A DNA stretch of 64,000 nucleotides, taken from Atriophallophorus winterbourni. Lineage: Eukaryota > Platyhelminthes > Trematoda > Plagiorchiida > Microphallidae. Position 1 is the stretch's first letter. Every line of letters starts with the position of its first letter. The translations under genes and the position numbers were made by a program. The notes below the pieces were generated by a model. The model worked only from the letters and a program-made list of their open reading frames with translations. It was not told where the DNA came from and did no database searches. The DNA is taken from assembly GCA_013407085.1 (NCBI GenBank), contig JACCGJ010004942.1, positions 86,250 through 150,249 of the forward strand. The letters run 5' to 3'. Positions 1 to 11,989 of the stretch are shown one piece after another.

Positions 1-700
1 TTGACAAATTTCAATATCTTCTGAACTGGAACCGTTAACATGGACTGAGCCCTTGATATCATAGTGAAACGAAATAACCGTTTTGAACAGTTTTAAGGTG
101 CAGGAAATAAGAACAAGCATTTTGAAAATAAACCCTCCCCGTAGATGTTGTAGAATGACTTCGTTAAATCGATAAAAAGGGAGTAAAATGATATACGTTT
201 TTTCAAACATTTTTCGTGAAGTTGTCCCGAGGAGAAGAACTAGTCAATGTTTGATCTTTCCTTGAGGATGCCGAATTGAGATTCAGAGTAAATTCTATGA
301 GCTAAAACTTGTAGCCGAATCCGTAAGATTTGTTCAAACAATTTGCCTACAACATTCAGAGAATAGATTTATCTAAAACTGTTGCAGTCGCCCCTATCAA
401 CCTTATTCTTGAATTGAATGATGTTCATTGTGTCTCGCATCTCTTGTGGGATACACTCCTTCTACCAACACTGAATTAGCAAATAGGGAAGAAGCTGAGA
501 TAATGCTGCTCTACATCATTTAATTAGCTCAGGTGGAATTCCCTCGTCATTGAGGGCCTTCCCATTCACTAAGCGGTCGATTTCCCTATTGAGCTAATCA
601 AGAGTAAGGGTAGTATCTAAAAGTTCAATGGTTTTTAACCACTCAACATTTTCAAGTACATGCGGTGAAACCTTACTGCCCCTAGCGTGCATATGCTGTC
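1..700 (-). mobile_element. RTE-like non-LTR retrotransposon, RT fragment
   Basis: The minus strand reads, with interruptions, through a recognisable reverse transcriptase. A stretch near 560 resembles the LNREIDRLVNGKA linker. Next comes KGDRGDCN-like and then VVGKLFEQILRIRLQVLA near 350-290, and SVHVNGSSSE near 30. This is the order of the family whose other copies lie at 33.6-34.3 and 37.4-39.7 kb. Several stops; decayed. Confidence 0.65.
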
Positions 701-1019
701 TACCGATTCTGACCTGCCCATCACTCTTAACGCTGCGCAATGAAAAATTTTCAACTTTAAACGTTTAACGTTTGAAACGCTGTTGTGTTTCAGTTTTTCA
801 TGAGATTTTGATGTAAAACCATGTTATAAATCGGGATGCCATCATATGAGCAACATTCTAAAGGAGATCCGATAAATCAACTTGGAATCACGAATATTAA
901 TTAATTCATGTTAAATCAAGGTTTTTAATGGCCTAAAATGCAACAAGCTCAACAATTAATATAATGTGGTAAAACTTAAAATGCACACATATAAAACAAA
1001 TGAACAATTAGAATAAACA

Positions 1020-2230
1020 GTATATTGCTATTGAGAAAACGAAACATTTAATAAAATTTTGTCTACTTTTGTGTTACAATCATGCAAGCCATTGGAGTGA
1101 GCAACGGTAGTAGATAAACTGTTGCAAGTAAAACAGACATGGATAGAATAAAAATACCTTTTACAGTTTAGACGGGAATGGGCTACCACCAGCACATATT
1201 CATAGGTCCGATAATTTCTCGTATCCATTCGCGTGATTAGTCCCCTTAAGGGATGGTTTGGGATATGGCATATTTTGTAAAGTAATATAAGTTCTTCTAC
1301 GATTTGTCGATGCGGAAATTCGAACAGATTTAGTTGAGGTATTTTTTCTTTTGGATGCTGATAACTGGTTGTGCTGATCGGTGAAAGATTTGCTGCATAC
1401 GCTTTACATCTTTCTTGAGACATGGAGACCATTACTGCACACCTTATTCCATGGCTAGTTTTTAGTAAGTATTTATGATACTTGGAAATAACTTGGTTGC
1501 AAATTTCTTAAATACATGTTCGAGTAGATTGAGGACACGTGTTGACTTTGTAAAAGCTCTGTTAGTTTGAATTGAGGTTTTTAATCTAAAACTTATCCAG
1601 ACTACTAAATCTTTTTCTTCACTGCATTTTTCAAGGACATCTGAACCTATTTGGAATGTGAAATCTACCCGTTTCCACACGTTTATGAACCTACGTTTAT
1701 TGAATTCAAATGGCAGCTTGACCTTCAACAACCAATTGTGAGGCGTATCTAGATCGTTTAGTAAAAGCAGGAAGTCTTCTGGGATACGGATGTAACTGCA
1801 TGTCTTTATGTTCTATGCAAAAAAATGAAATGTTACGTAGAACTGGTTCCGGTATTTCATTTATATAAACCAGAAAGTGGATCGGACGAAGGGCGAATAT
1901 TTTGGAACACCGCCAATTTTTACACAGTCAACACGAACCCAAATATTGAAATTTACTAGATAGTCATTTGACCAATTCAAGCCCACAATGCTTCTGCAGT
2001 AGCAAGCTATGCCTAACACGATAAAATGCTTTGCAGATTTTAAGTAGCAAGCATGAATTGCTAACCCTTTATCGAACGCTTGTGTCCAATCATCTAGCGT
2101 TATAAGTAAATTAGATAGCCAAGAATAATTCCTTCTAAATCCCTTCTGTTTTTTCGAAAGAAAATGATTATTTTTCAAATGTATCATTAGGTAGTACACA
2201 ATGAGGCAAGAAAGTTATTCGAAAATAACG
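1020..2230 (-). mobile_element. CR1-like non-LTR retrotransposon, RT fragment
   Basis: Minus-strand pieces at 2199-1861 (QKGFRRNYSWLSNLLITLDD, then IHACYL), 1731-1462 (EEKDLVVWIS) and 1432-1028 (SRLNCKRYFYSIHVCF). They follow the order of palm and C-terminal parts of CR1/Jockey-group reverse transcriptases. Frameshifts separate them; the catalytic FADD region is lost. Confidence 0.65.
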
Positions 2231-2439
2231 GGTATGAGAGAAACGGGTAGGTATTTAGATACATTGGAGCGATTTCCTTTTAAATAAATAATAGTAATTA
2301 TTCCACGTTTCTAATCGACAATGATGACGCCACTTGACTGTGTTTAATTGAACAAATATATAAGTGTTTTGTTTAACAAGTTTGCATATTTAACGGGGTT
2401 GATCCGTCGGCCCTTGGGAAACTTTACGTTTTTGAGATT

Positions 2440-3290
2440 GAATAGAAGAAGAACAAAAAAAAGAAGAAAATGGCTTTATTCGAGTACACGAATTTTCAGC
2501 AATGAAGGATGAAGGGCAACCGTGGTTGAAATGGTTTGATTGGGGAGGTAAATTGCATGTTCTCTCGGGCTGAATACAGACGAATATAATGTGGCAAATG
2601 CTCCAGCAGATTTGGATGCAGTTGTTGTTGGTCCAGCTTACGTATTCGCGGACACAACTCCTAGTTTAACCTTATACTGATTGTTAACCAGCGATACAGG
2701 ATTTCCGGGTTAAACTTCATAAAGCGTACTAACCTTTCTGGACAGCCCAACTTGTCCTAGATGAGAAATTTGTTTATTTTGTTCTTGAGAAAGTTTTTGC
2801 CGATGCTGATACCAAGCAGCGTTTCGTAGTTTAAACCACTGATGACTTGGATTTCTTAGTTTAAATTTAACGTATTGTATTATATTACTAGAGGCAAATG
2901 TGGAGCTCACTTCGATTGAATTCTTGATGTGAGATATTAACCATACGATAGACACATTTACGCTGCTGGTTTCCGGTTAGCAGATTAACGCGCTTTAAAA
3001 AGCACCACGGAAAGCCAGAATGTTGATCCGTCCAAGTGCATTATTTGTTCTTATAGCTGGAAACAGATTGTCAACCTGGATGGCGACGTGATCACTTAGT
3101 CCCAGTGGACTTTCATAAGCAACGATAGTCAGAACAAGATCTAAGAGTGAAGGTACATCGGTTCTGCGGTATCGGGTATTACATGCAATGTGGTTATAAA
3201 GAGGAATATCGTCCAACAACTTACTGAATTTGCGTTCAAGTAAATGTTCCAACTGGCCTTATAAAACATATATTGAAGTGAAAACGCTAT
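2440..3290 (-). mobile_element. CR1-like fragment: endonuclease end and 3' terminus
   Basis: Minus strand 3252-2995 encodes the C-terminal part of an APE-type endonuclease (PSLLDLVLT, then GLSDHVAIQ). At 2500-2450 is the family 3' terminus (TTCGTGTACTCGAATAAA) followed by a GAA/TTC-type tail. The reverse transcriptase between them appears deleted. Confidence 0.6.
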
Positions 3291-4215
3291 TTAAAATGCT
3301 TAGTCCCGATGCCCTTATAATTCGTAGATTTGAGGATGTGAAACATTTCTGTCATAGCTTCATCATGCAAACCAATTATGGCACTAAAGAATCTTTATTG
3401 TAGCTGATCCTGTTTGCTATGCACTGCCTTGTCAGTTGTTTTGACAGCTTATGGGACTCCCGGAAGGTTTAAACTTCGACCGTCCCTTTGTTATGTTTGG
3501 GTTTGTTGCTGAGTAAGGTGGCACTCGGTACATTGATGCAAAGCATGATTATTCAATGCAGTAACTGTTGACTGTGTGCTTATCGCTTTCGCTGGTTGTG
3601 GGACGTTTCAACTGCCTTAAATAGAATACCTAACGTGTCCACTTTAGGAATATGTTGAACCGTGATTTTGGTTTTGAACCTGAGGGTTTTTGCTGAACCT
3701 TCAGATATGCAGGTGGATTTAGCTCCGTAAAGTTTTGTGAACCATGGAAGTTTTGGGCAGACTGGCCTTTAACAATCGCATTTGTAAAGGTGAGGAGAAG
3801 GCACTTCAAGACTCACCAGCACATTTAAACAGTGGAAACTTCATGTTGAAAGGTTTACTGAGAAACAGATTCTGACAGACTGGTGTTACAGTAGAAACAT
3901 ATACCGACAAACTGAGAGTTCTAAGCAGTGACTAGAATCTCTACCGATGCATTCAACGTTTGCATACTGAGCTTAGAGCTAAGTATCCGATCATCCAGGC
4001 TTTATTGCTCGAAACTTGTTAAAGCGGGTAAATCTTCGTTTTGTTTATTTTGACCATTTGTTTTACACAAGTAGCGTACTACAGGCATTTATCATCATTC
4101 CTGATCGATATCGCCTCCGGGGTCAGAGCTTTGTAACATTTTGCGTGACACGTGGTGCATTTGTGACATATTTGACCTCAAAATTCACTATATTATCTCA
4201 GACGATGGATGTTTC
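3291..4215. other. No assigned feature
   Basis: No open frame over about 80 codons with a recognisable product, no repeat found. Possibly decayed element sequence. Confidence 0.5.
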
Positions 4216-4239
4216 TCGAACGTCAGATCGTTTGACGAA

Positions 4240-4480
4240 ACATGTCGTGATGTGTGTGTGATGGAAATGCATGCAAATGAGTATTTTTCTTCATGGTTAA
4301 TCCTATGTTTTTGGACAAGTGATTGAACGGGTTGGCCATATCAGCATTATCAAGCAAGGGCACGCAAAAGTTTACCATTCCTCCAGTGTTTCAATTGCAT
4401 TTGGATCCTGATATTACTGCCCCTATCTATGGTATGTGTGCGATCGAAATGCATGCAAATGTGCATCAGTTCGTTTCATT
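4240..4480 (+). repeat. Diverged hammerhead-repeat unit
   Basis: Contains GAAACATGTCGTGATG at about 4227-4245, a GTGTGTG tract, ATGCATGCAAATGAG, GATTGAACGGGTTGG, TTTACCATTCCTCCAGTGTTTC and GGATCCTGAT in unit order. The ribozyme region at the 3' end is missing. Confidence 0.6.
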
Positions 4481-6984
4481 TTACCGGGAAAAAACAAAGT
4501 GCAAATCACAGCAGAAAATCGATACGGCTGGGATTGTTAATGCGAATTTGCCAGTCTCCCGTTGAGAATCTTAGTGTGAAATTCGTTCCACGTTGAGGAT
4601 ATCTCAGATTCGTACCCGACATTGATAAAAACTGATGGGCTGATCTAACAGCAGAAGTACAAATACGCTGCAAATGAACAAACGAACAGTAGAAAATACA
4701 CGGATGATGCACACAAATAACGACACGTCGTAGATCGATTAATTTTTGTATGATTAGATCCGTTGTAGCAAACTTTCAGGCGGCTATCCAGAAATCACAC
4801 CTATCGGTTGAAAAGGATGAACGTGTCGGAGCTCAAAATAATCCAACCGCACGTTACATATTACCGATTTCCTGTTTAGTAAACATCCGATGTTTAAGAT
4901 GTTAAAATGCTAAAGTAAACTTAAATTAAGAAAAATGGTTTTTCAACACGCATCTTGTGTAAAGCTATTAAATGCAAAGTTTCAGTCATGGACAACCTAT
5001 GCATTTAAGTTTGAATATTTAGATTCAACGTTTTCGGCTTGAAGAGTATTTAACTTTTAAATAACCACAAGTCATATTTTATGAACACATGTGCGTAAAA
5101 ATAAACTAAATCTGTTATCAAGACTGGAACATTTTGTGAATAGTTTTGCGGAAAATTCAGGGGTTGCTCTCATGCAATCGTCCATTTTTAATCTGATGGA
5201 TTTTAACAAATTGGCAGACTGGGAATTTCGAACAAAGCCCACACGCACCAGATAAAAATAGCTCTGGCAATTCCGTATTGAGGGTGCTATTTCTAAATTG
5301 CAACCAATACTTTTTTTGTTGGCGGAAATTCGAAGTTGGATTAAGTATTCTAGGCATAGAGAAACGGTAATAAGAACGGCTATTGCTTATTGCAAACAAC
5401 GCTTTGGGTGCCACAACAGCATACGAAGCAGTCTCTGTTTTCAGTAAAATTATTTTGACAAAAAACACTTAATTTCATTAAAGGATGACTTCTTTTGATT
5501 TCACGGGATTTAAACATAACGAACGGTTTACATCACTTTCCGTTCTCAATCAATTTAGATGTTTTGCGCATTTTGGAAAATTCAGCATGATTATCACATC
5601 TAAAATAATTTATGAAATAGGATGAAAAATGTGTATGAAACTTGTCGGTGAAGTTGTGAAATGTTTAACATTTTGTGCAATGAGTTGGATAAACCTCTGG
5701 TACAACCAGTGCTTTACGTTCCATTCCGAACGTGCGGACGTTCATAATTTTGATCATTACTCGTCACTCGCTAATTATATCTGGATGATTCTTACTTCAT
5801 TCGAATTCTATTGAAGACATCTATTAGACCAATACATTTTTAATGTCGTGTGATGAATGTTTTACAAGTTCCTATTCCAAGTTCCACATTACCCTGGAAA
5901 TGTTGTGCGTGCGCAAAACGTTTTGTCACTGTTTTGACTTACTCGGGATCATTAACATTAGGAAGATCTTCTGCGGAATTCAACAAACTGTATTTCTTTT
6001 ATGCGAGATGAAATCTAATGTCACTGCAAATGTTTTACTCAATAATTTGCATCCAATACATTGCGATACGTTCCCACACGAACCGCGCAAATTTAATCTC
6101 TCATCCGTTAATCGATAGATACGCGCTAGGTGTTGTCGTTGAAGCCATCTAAATCTGTTTAGTGACACTGAGACCAATCTATCATAATCAGAAAACTTAG
6201 AAGATTAAATGAAATAATTGAAAAACTGTTCTTAAAAATTTAGGGAAAAATTGAAGTCGATAGCAAATGTCCACGATAACTCACTAAAATTGAAACCAAC
6301 CTATACCCAACGCTACACCCCGTACCTCAACAAGATGCTCCCCTAGGTAAACAGAATGTGCGGGATGCTGAACAGCTTAGTGATGCAAACGCTTGGTAGG
6401 ACTGAGATGTTAGTCAGTTTATAACGTCGAAGTGGCTTCTACTGACTGTACTTCAGCAGAATTCTCCTAACTCCAAAAATAATATTGAAATAAAAATTAA
6501 AGAATCTCCTTGTGATATGCACCAATGTGCCGGGTTCATCAGGAACACTTTTTTTCAAGTAGACGAACTCACGACATTGAACAATGGTACCAACATTGAT
6601 GGGTGTGAGCTTGACGCTGCCTGATGCAATGACCCGCCTAAGTCGTCACCCCAATTCTCCTCATCTTGGCAAAAATCATTAACTGAGGATAACTTATACA
6701 AGCCAAAAGAGATGGAAGATGCGGTTCGTAAATATTACTTGCTTCGAGCCTGTGGCTACTGATGGACAGCGATGCCGCGAATTCTAATCCATAAAACGGA
6801 TGTCGATCAACTATATCAGAAGTGGTGATGTAATATACCATTAACATGAGCCCTACCATCTTTGACACGTACTCAATCTATTTGCTCAAATACTCATCAT
6901 CCAACACATTTACTCAGATCAATCATTCAATGTTCCTACATAAACGCACAATAGTTAATAATTAAGTTATCTGAGCTAATCGAG
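4481..6984. other. No assigned feature
   Basis: Only short open frames (at most about 103 codons, 5157-5468 minus) without recognisable motifs. A few unit-like fragments of other repeats may be present, but nothing I can support. Confidence 0.5.
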
Positions 6985-7430
6985 ATTCTTCAGGATCTGC
7001 ATGCGCTTGAAACAGTGGAAGAATGGTAAACAAGTTGCGCCTATATGCCACTGTTGGGTAAGGTTGGTACGACCAGCATGTTCAATCACATGAGCCCCCC
7101 CTCATGTAGACTGTGTTTGCAACCCATGACTATGTATAAAATAACTCACTTGCATGAAAGTCTATCACACACACACATCACACGACCGCATTCGTGCTGT
7201 TTGCATTCATCTGCTAGGGACAGTAAGATCAGGATCCGCATACACCTGGAACAGTGGAAGAATGATAAACAAGTTGCGCTTGTATGCCACTGTTGGGTAA
7301 AGTTTGTACGACCAACCTGTTTAATCATTTAAGCCCCCACTCACGTAGACTGGGTATAAAACCCATTACCATGAGCAAAGAAGCTCATTTGCATGCATTT
7401 TCATCACACACACACCCCACTACCGGGTGC
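6985..7430 (-). repeat. Hammerhead-bearing repeat, two units in tandem
   Basis: Two copies of a unit of about 235 bp read on the minus strand. Both contain the marker segments GGTTGGTACGACCA or variants, TTCAATCAC, CATTTGCATG and a CA-rich tract. The first unit ends in a decayed ribozyme. The second is cut off just at the ribozyme core. Confidence 0.75.
7178..7222 (-). ncRNA. Degenerate hammerhead ribozyme
   Basis: Minus strand: CAGATGA in place of CTGATGA, ATGC/GCAC stem II around AAACA, GAAT in place of GAAA, then GCGGTC and GTGTGA. Probably inactive, but it marks the repeat unit. Confidence 0.45.
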
Positions 7431-8189
7431 TTATTTTTTCAATGACGTGAAATAAAACAGCATGGCTTTGATTTGAAAATAGATTTTTTCTGGAACTTTT
7501 TCCTCATGTGATTAGGATACGCATTTGATCAAGGCGGTATTCATTTTGGAAATCAGCATCAAATACAAGGTATATTACTGCTGATTTTTATGTTGAATGT
7601 GTTGATGACGTACAGAGTGACGCATCCTGCTATGGTTTCTAAATCGAGTCTGCCGGTCCATGGTGCATGCCACACCCTAAAATATACTCTCGTTTATATT
7701 GCAATCTCAATGCTTCAGTAGTCTTTTATTTTGCAGACTTTCATAAGTTTTAATTGTTAAACCGATTTTTCACCACAAAATATTTTCTAATTTTGAAGTA
7801 AAAATAGCCTGCTGATAGATTGAATTTGTCGACGTTGACCTTGTGATAACCATAGAGTCTGGCGAACAATAGCAAAATCACCTCGATTATTTCAATTTGA
7901 CCTGACGCTGATTGCTTTTGTTTTTTTTTGTTCTTCTTCTTTTTAATGAATCAAAAAAAGAAAGCGCACCCGCAGCTTTTGTAGTGGAACCAGCAGGAAG
8001 CCTCCATTGTGTGCCGAACTGCATACAATATGCTTGTTTTGACACTCGAATTCTCTTCAGCGAAAAATCGGCTTTGTCTGGCAAAATGAAGTTTCGTGTA
8101 CGCAATTTGAAATACACCTTTCCTCCTTGAACAACGCGCTCATGCTCTATTATCACCACTCTGATATTTTCAACTTGTCAGGAAACGTG
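7431..8189. other. No assigned feature; poly-T/TTC run
   Basis: A pyrimidine tract at 7917-7945 may be the tail of an element. Overlapping 72- and 90-codon open frames on opposite strands at 7887-8159 have no recognisable domain. Confidence 0.45.
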
Positions 8190-9370
8190 GATGAATCACT
8201 CTGACATAAAAAGGTGGGAACGATCTGTTGCGTCTAACTACAGACCAGTCGTCTCTAAACTTCTCGAACGATTTTATCTGATGAACTTATAGAACATTTA
8301 GAAAAAAAATAAGCTTCATTTCCATCGCACAGCGCGAATTTTGTACAAGACTCTCTGTGCCCCGCCAATTTACTTATAACTCCTAATAGCTTGACTCATA
8401 CAGTGAATAATTGATTCACTATACATGCTTGTTACCTGGATATATCGAAAGACTTTGACCGTGTTAACCACAGCATACTGCTTAGGAAAATGTGCAGCTC
8501 GGGGTGGGTGGAACATTATTTGCCTGAATATACGATTACCTGTCTGTTAGAGTCATCAGGTTCGGACTTGACGGAGCAATATCCGGCCCAGTAGAAGTTA
8601 CAAATTGCAAAACACGAGGCTCAGTCTTCTGGCATATATTCTTTCAGGTGTACACGGAAGATATACATGAAAACGTAAGCAGTAATGCCATTTTATTTGT
8701 TGACGAGATCGAAGTTCAAACTATCGTGCGTACAATAGAAGATTGCCATATTCTACAAATGACATCGATGCAGTTCGTATGTGGTCCTTACGAAACTGCC
8801 TATCATTCAACAATCAAAAATATAAACGTCGGTAAATCCTTCGAATTCACATGCTTTCCGGGATCTCATCAACTTCAATGTGTTACAGAAGAGATAGAAC
8901 TGGGTGTTTGGATTAGCAGTAACTTAAAGTCGTGAAGCCTGTGTTCTGTGGTAGACGAGAATTCCTGCCAAAACTCTGCACTGCTTATGAGGACCTTTGA
9001 TAGTTTCAAAAAGCAGGTACTCCAACGGATAATTACCTACAATATCCGGCCCAAGATGGGGTACGCTGTTCAAGGGTTGTATCTCTGAACCTATTCAAAT
9101 TTCCGTACTAACCTGTCATGGGTGATTTCATCTTGCTGTTCGACATTTTTCATACAGTGAATCACCCATTTCAACACCTGTTTCGTCGGCACGATGAACG
9201 TGATACCAGATCTCATGGCTACAAGTTAACCATTCCACACTTTAGATCAAATTGTCGAAGGTTCTTCTTTGCTGTCCTAGTTTGTTTTATAAGAAACTCT
9301 CACTTCCCTCATATCATTCGTGCATCAAGCCTGGACATATCAAGGTTGAACTTGACAAGTATAAGTTGAT
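8190..9370 (+). mobile_element. CR1-like RT remnant (shared by both arms)
   Basis: Plus strand. Traces of SNYRPV and GFI-type motifs lie at 8.2-8.35 kb, and a YLDISKDFDRVNHSILL-like block at 8430. At 8648-8935 are NAILFVDEIEVQ (a decayed FADD box) and LGVWISSNLKS, and at 9118-9369 the C-terminal block ending in the SLDISRLNL region. Counterpart at 61660-62950. Multiple frameshifts. Confidence 0.65.
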
Positions 9371-9599
9371 CAACTATAACATGGCACTTTAATACACATG
9401 CTGACTTTCCATATTGATGAAACATTTGTGTTGTTTATATGCATTTCTAATATTTCTACTCTATGGTAACTGTAAAGAATTTGCTATTTGGACAATTAAA
9501 ATTTTGAATTACTTTGAATTACGTCAAAGTACATGTTCACAGACTAAATTTTGCGTTGTTGTTTTAGGAGAGAAAATGAAATTTAAACAATGGGCATAA

Positions 9600-10950
9600 T
9601 TCTTAATAACGCAGTGTGGTTATTTTCGGTGTTTTTGAACACACTAACACTGTTTCGGGCAGTGAAATACTGCACCACGATTACAAACAATGGCTCTACG
9701 TTGGCAACAACATCGGACCTCACGAGTCAGTCGTGATGGACACGTTTAGTATATTTCGTTCGCCAAACTATAAAGGTGACGGGCCAAATTCTCTAAAAAA
9801 TAAAACTTATAATGAGAGGTATGTTGGCATCAGTTAAATTTAACTGGAAAGCAAGACAACAGAATCTCCGGAAGGATTTCAGAATGATTGACCCCAGACT
9901 TTCTACACCGAAACCGCTTAATGATACATGGCTTCTACAATCAGACGAGACTCGGATTAGATACACTGTGGCAATCCCAAATAACCAACAATATCCGATT
10001 ATTGAAGGGTCAGACAAATTGACGAGCTTTCCGCTCCATCACTGTATACTGAACCCAAAATCAGTTGCGTATATACAAATCCACAAGGCCTGGTAGGCAA
10101 ACTAGCTGAAATAAAGGATCTCTGTAATCAACGCTAACTTGACGTCATAGCAATTACTGAGAAATGGTTTCAACCTCACGTGAGCAATCACGAGCTCTCT
10201 ATTCCAAACTTTGTTGAGGAGAGACTGCCTTAGAACAGGTGGTGGAGTATCTGTTTGCTACCACGAACGTTAATACTGAAAGTTATTTACAGATACTTGT
10301 CTTAATATAACAAAAAAACTGTAGAAAGCAATGCAGTACGTTCGAAAACAGCGCAAAACGCAATTATTGATTATGGGAGACTTCATCCACCTTGATCACT
10401 AGACTAAAAATTTCGCGGACTGTTTGATTATATCCCCTCGTATAATCATGTTTTCTAATATACTCGACAAAGAAATTTGCAACGGACATCCGTTCTAGAC
10501 CTAATCTTAACCTCTGAAGCCACGGCCGTTGAGGATGTTCATTATCACCCTCCACCGTTTCGAAGCAACCACTCCGTTCTGCTCTTTCATTACGCGTTGA
10601 ACATCAGTAGAATGGTGAAGCAGACAAAAATAAATAGAAAAGTTAATTACATTAGTTTGATGGAAACAGAGGGGTGCTCTCATCAATGCAATATAGATTT
10701 CAGTGATCTTGACTCGTTCTGCACAACCCTGAAAGATTACATCACCAACGTGATATACTTAATGTCTAACTGTGTCCCGAAACATAATATAAAAGAAACC
10801 CATTTCAGAACTCGCAGTCGCACTAGAAAAATGGTTGACAAAGCAAAATTTGACATAGGTTATTTCCGTGGTCGCCGAAACAGAATCGACCTGGTTAAAC
10901 TTTCGCGAATCGCGGAATCAATTCACAAATCTCAACCGGGAGGATAAACA
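9600..10950 (+). mobile_element. CR1-like 5' region and APE endonuclease remnant
   Basis: After an unassigned stretch (YKQWLYVGNN at about 9690), an endonuclease begins near 10135 (DVIAITEKWF, then ELSIPNFVE). It continues to LDLILTSEA and NHSVLLFHY at 10490-10600 and an Arg/Lys-rich linker to 10947. The upstream part (9600-10165) is also in the right arm at 60890-61440. Confidence 0.6.
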
Positions 10951-11079
10951 ATATCACTAGATCCAGCTGGCAGTATAAATGCAGCGAAATCCCAAACGGT
11001 TATATCGAACCGCTAACAACACTACGAAGCAGAAACCCAGTGTTTTTCCAATCATGCAGATAACGGAATAACGGATTCA

Positions 11080-11730
11080 GTCCTGGAATAGTTCGGTACT
11101 TGGTCGGGTTCTCTCTTCAGTCTACATCAACGACCTTGCGAAACATGTCACAGCTAAAATAGTTCTCTTTGCGTATTACGCCAAAGTTAGAATGCAATGC
11201 AATGCAATGCGAAGCAGTGTGCAACCAAGCTAGGCACATTTTAGGTATGCTTCGGCGTATTTTCGGACGATTTCCCGTGAAACATTCCCCCATTCTCATA
11301 TATACGTATTCCGTGATGAACTACTCGCTGTAGGGTTGGGCACCATGTATTCAAAAGGACATCATGCTGCTAGAAATGATTTATCACAGAGCAACTACAA
11401 TGGTTGTCTATCTCCGCAACCCACCACACAAGGTTCTATTGGATGTAATCCTAACTTTCAAAATGATGATCTCAAAGATGCACACTCTGAAGCCTCTATT
11501 TCGCCTTAGGTCAAGCCATGCCACAAGTACAGACCCACTGGCATTTAACATTCCACATTCTCACTGGAATTGCCGTCGATTATTCTATTCGGTGCGAGTT
11601 TTGTTTCACATTGAACTCCCTACCATTAGATGTGGTACAATCATTTGGTGAAAGCATTTTCAGGTACAAATCGGATATATTTATGCGTAGTAATTCCAAC
11701 CTACATGCCGTTTATATAATACAACATTAA
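11080..11730 (+). mobile_element. CR1-like RT C-terminal remnant
   Basis: A trace of LSSVYINDLAKHV (normally just before the FADD box) at about 11110, then YHRATTMVVYLRN at 11385 and FRLRSSHATSTDPLAF with the HWNCRRLFYSVRV block at 11500-11610. Frameshifted. A short ATGCA run repeats at about 11192-11210. Confidence 0.6.
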
Positions 11731-11989
11731 TCCTACCGAATATTTTTTCATCGTACCTAGACAATACATGACATTTCTTCTAACTACAAGAAGCGTCGAT
11801 CTTCCCAACGCCTAACTTTTTATATACATATTTCATACGAAAAACCTACGGTGTTGTACTACTACAAGCTTTTTATACCATAAATTCTTAAATCTTGAAA
11901 CTTGAATCAACTAAGCGTTTCAATTCCAATTAGCCTTCATAGTCTAGAAGGAGTATTATGAAATGTTTTCGTTAATAAAAAACAAGAAA

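Noticed and set aside
4205..4245. Possible hammerhead (CAGATCG then GAAAC)
   Set aside because: The CTGATGA core is absent. The GAAACATGTC part only marks the repeat family.
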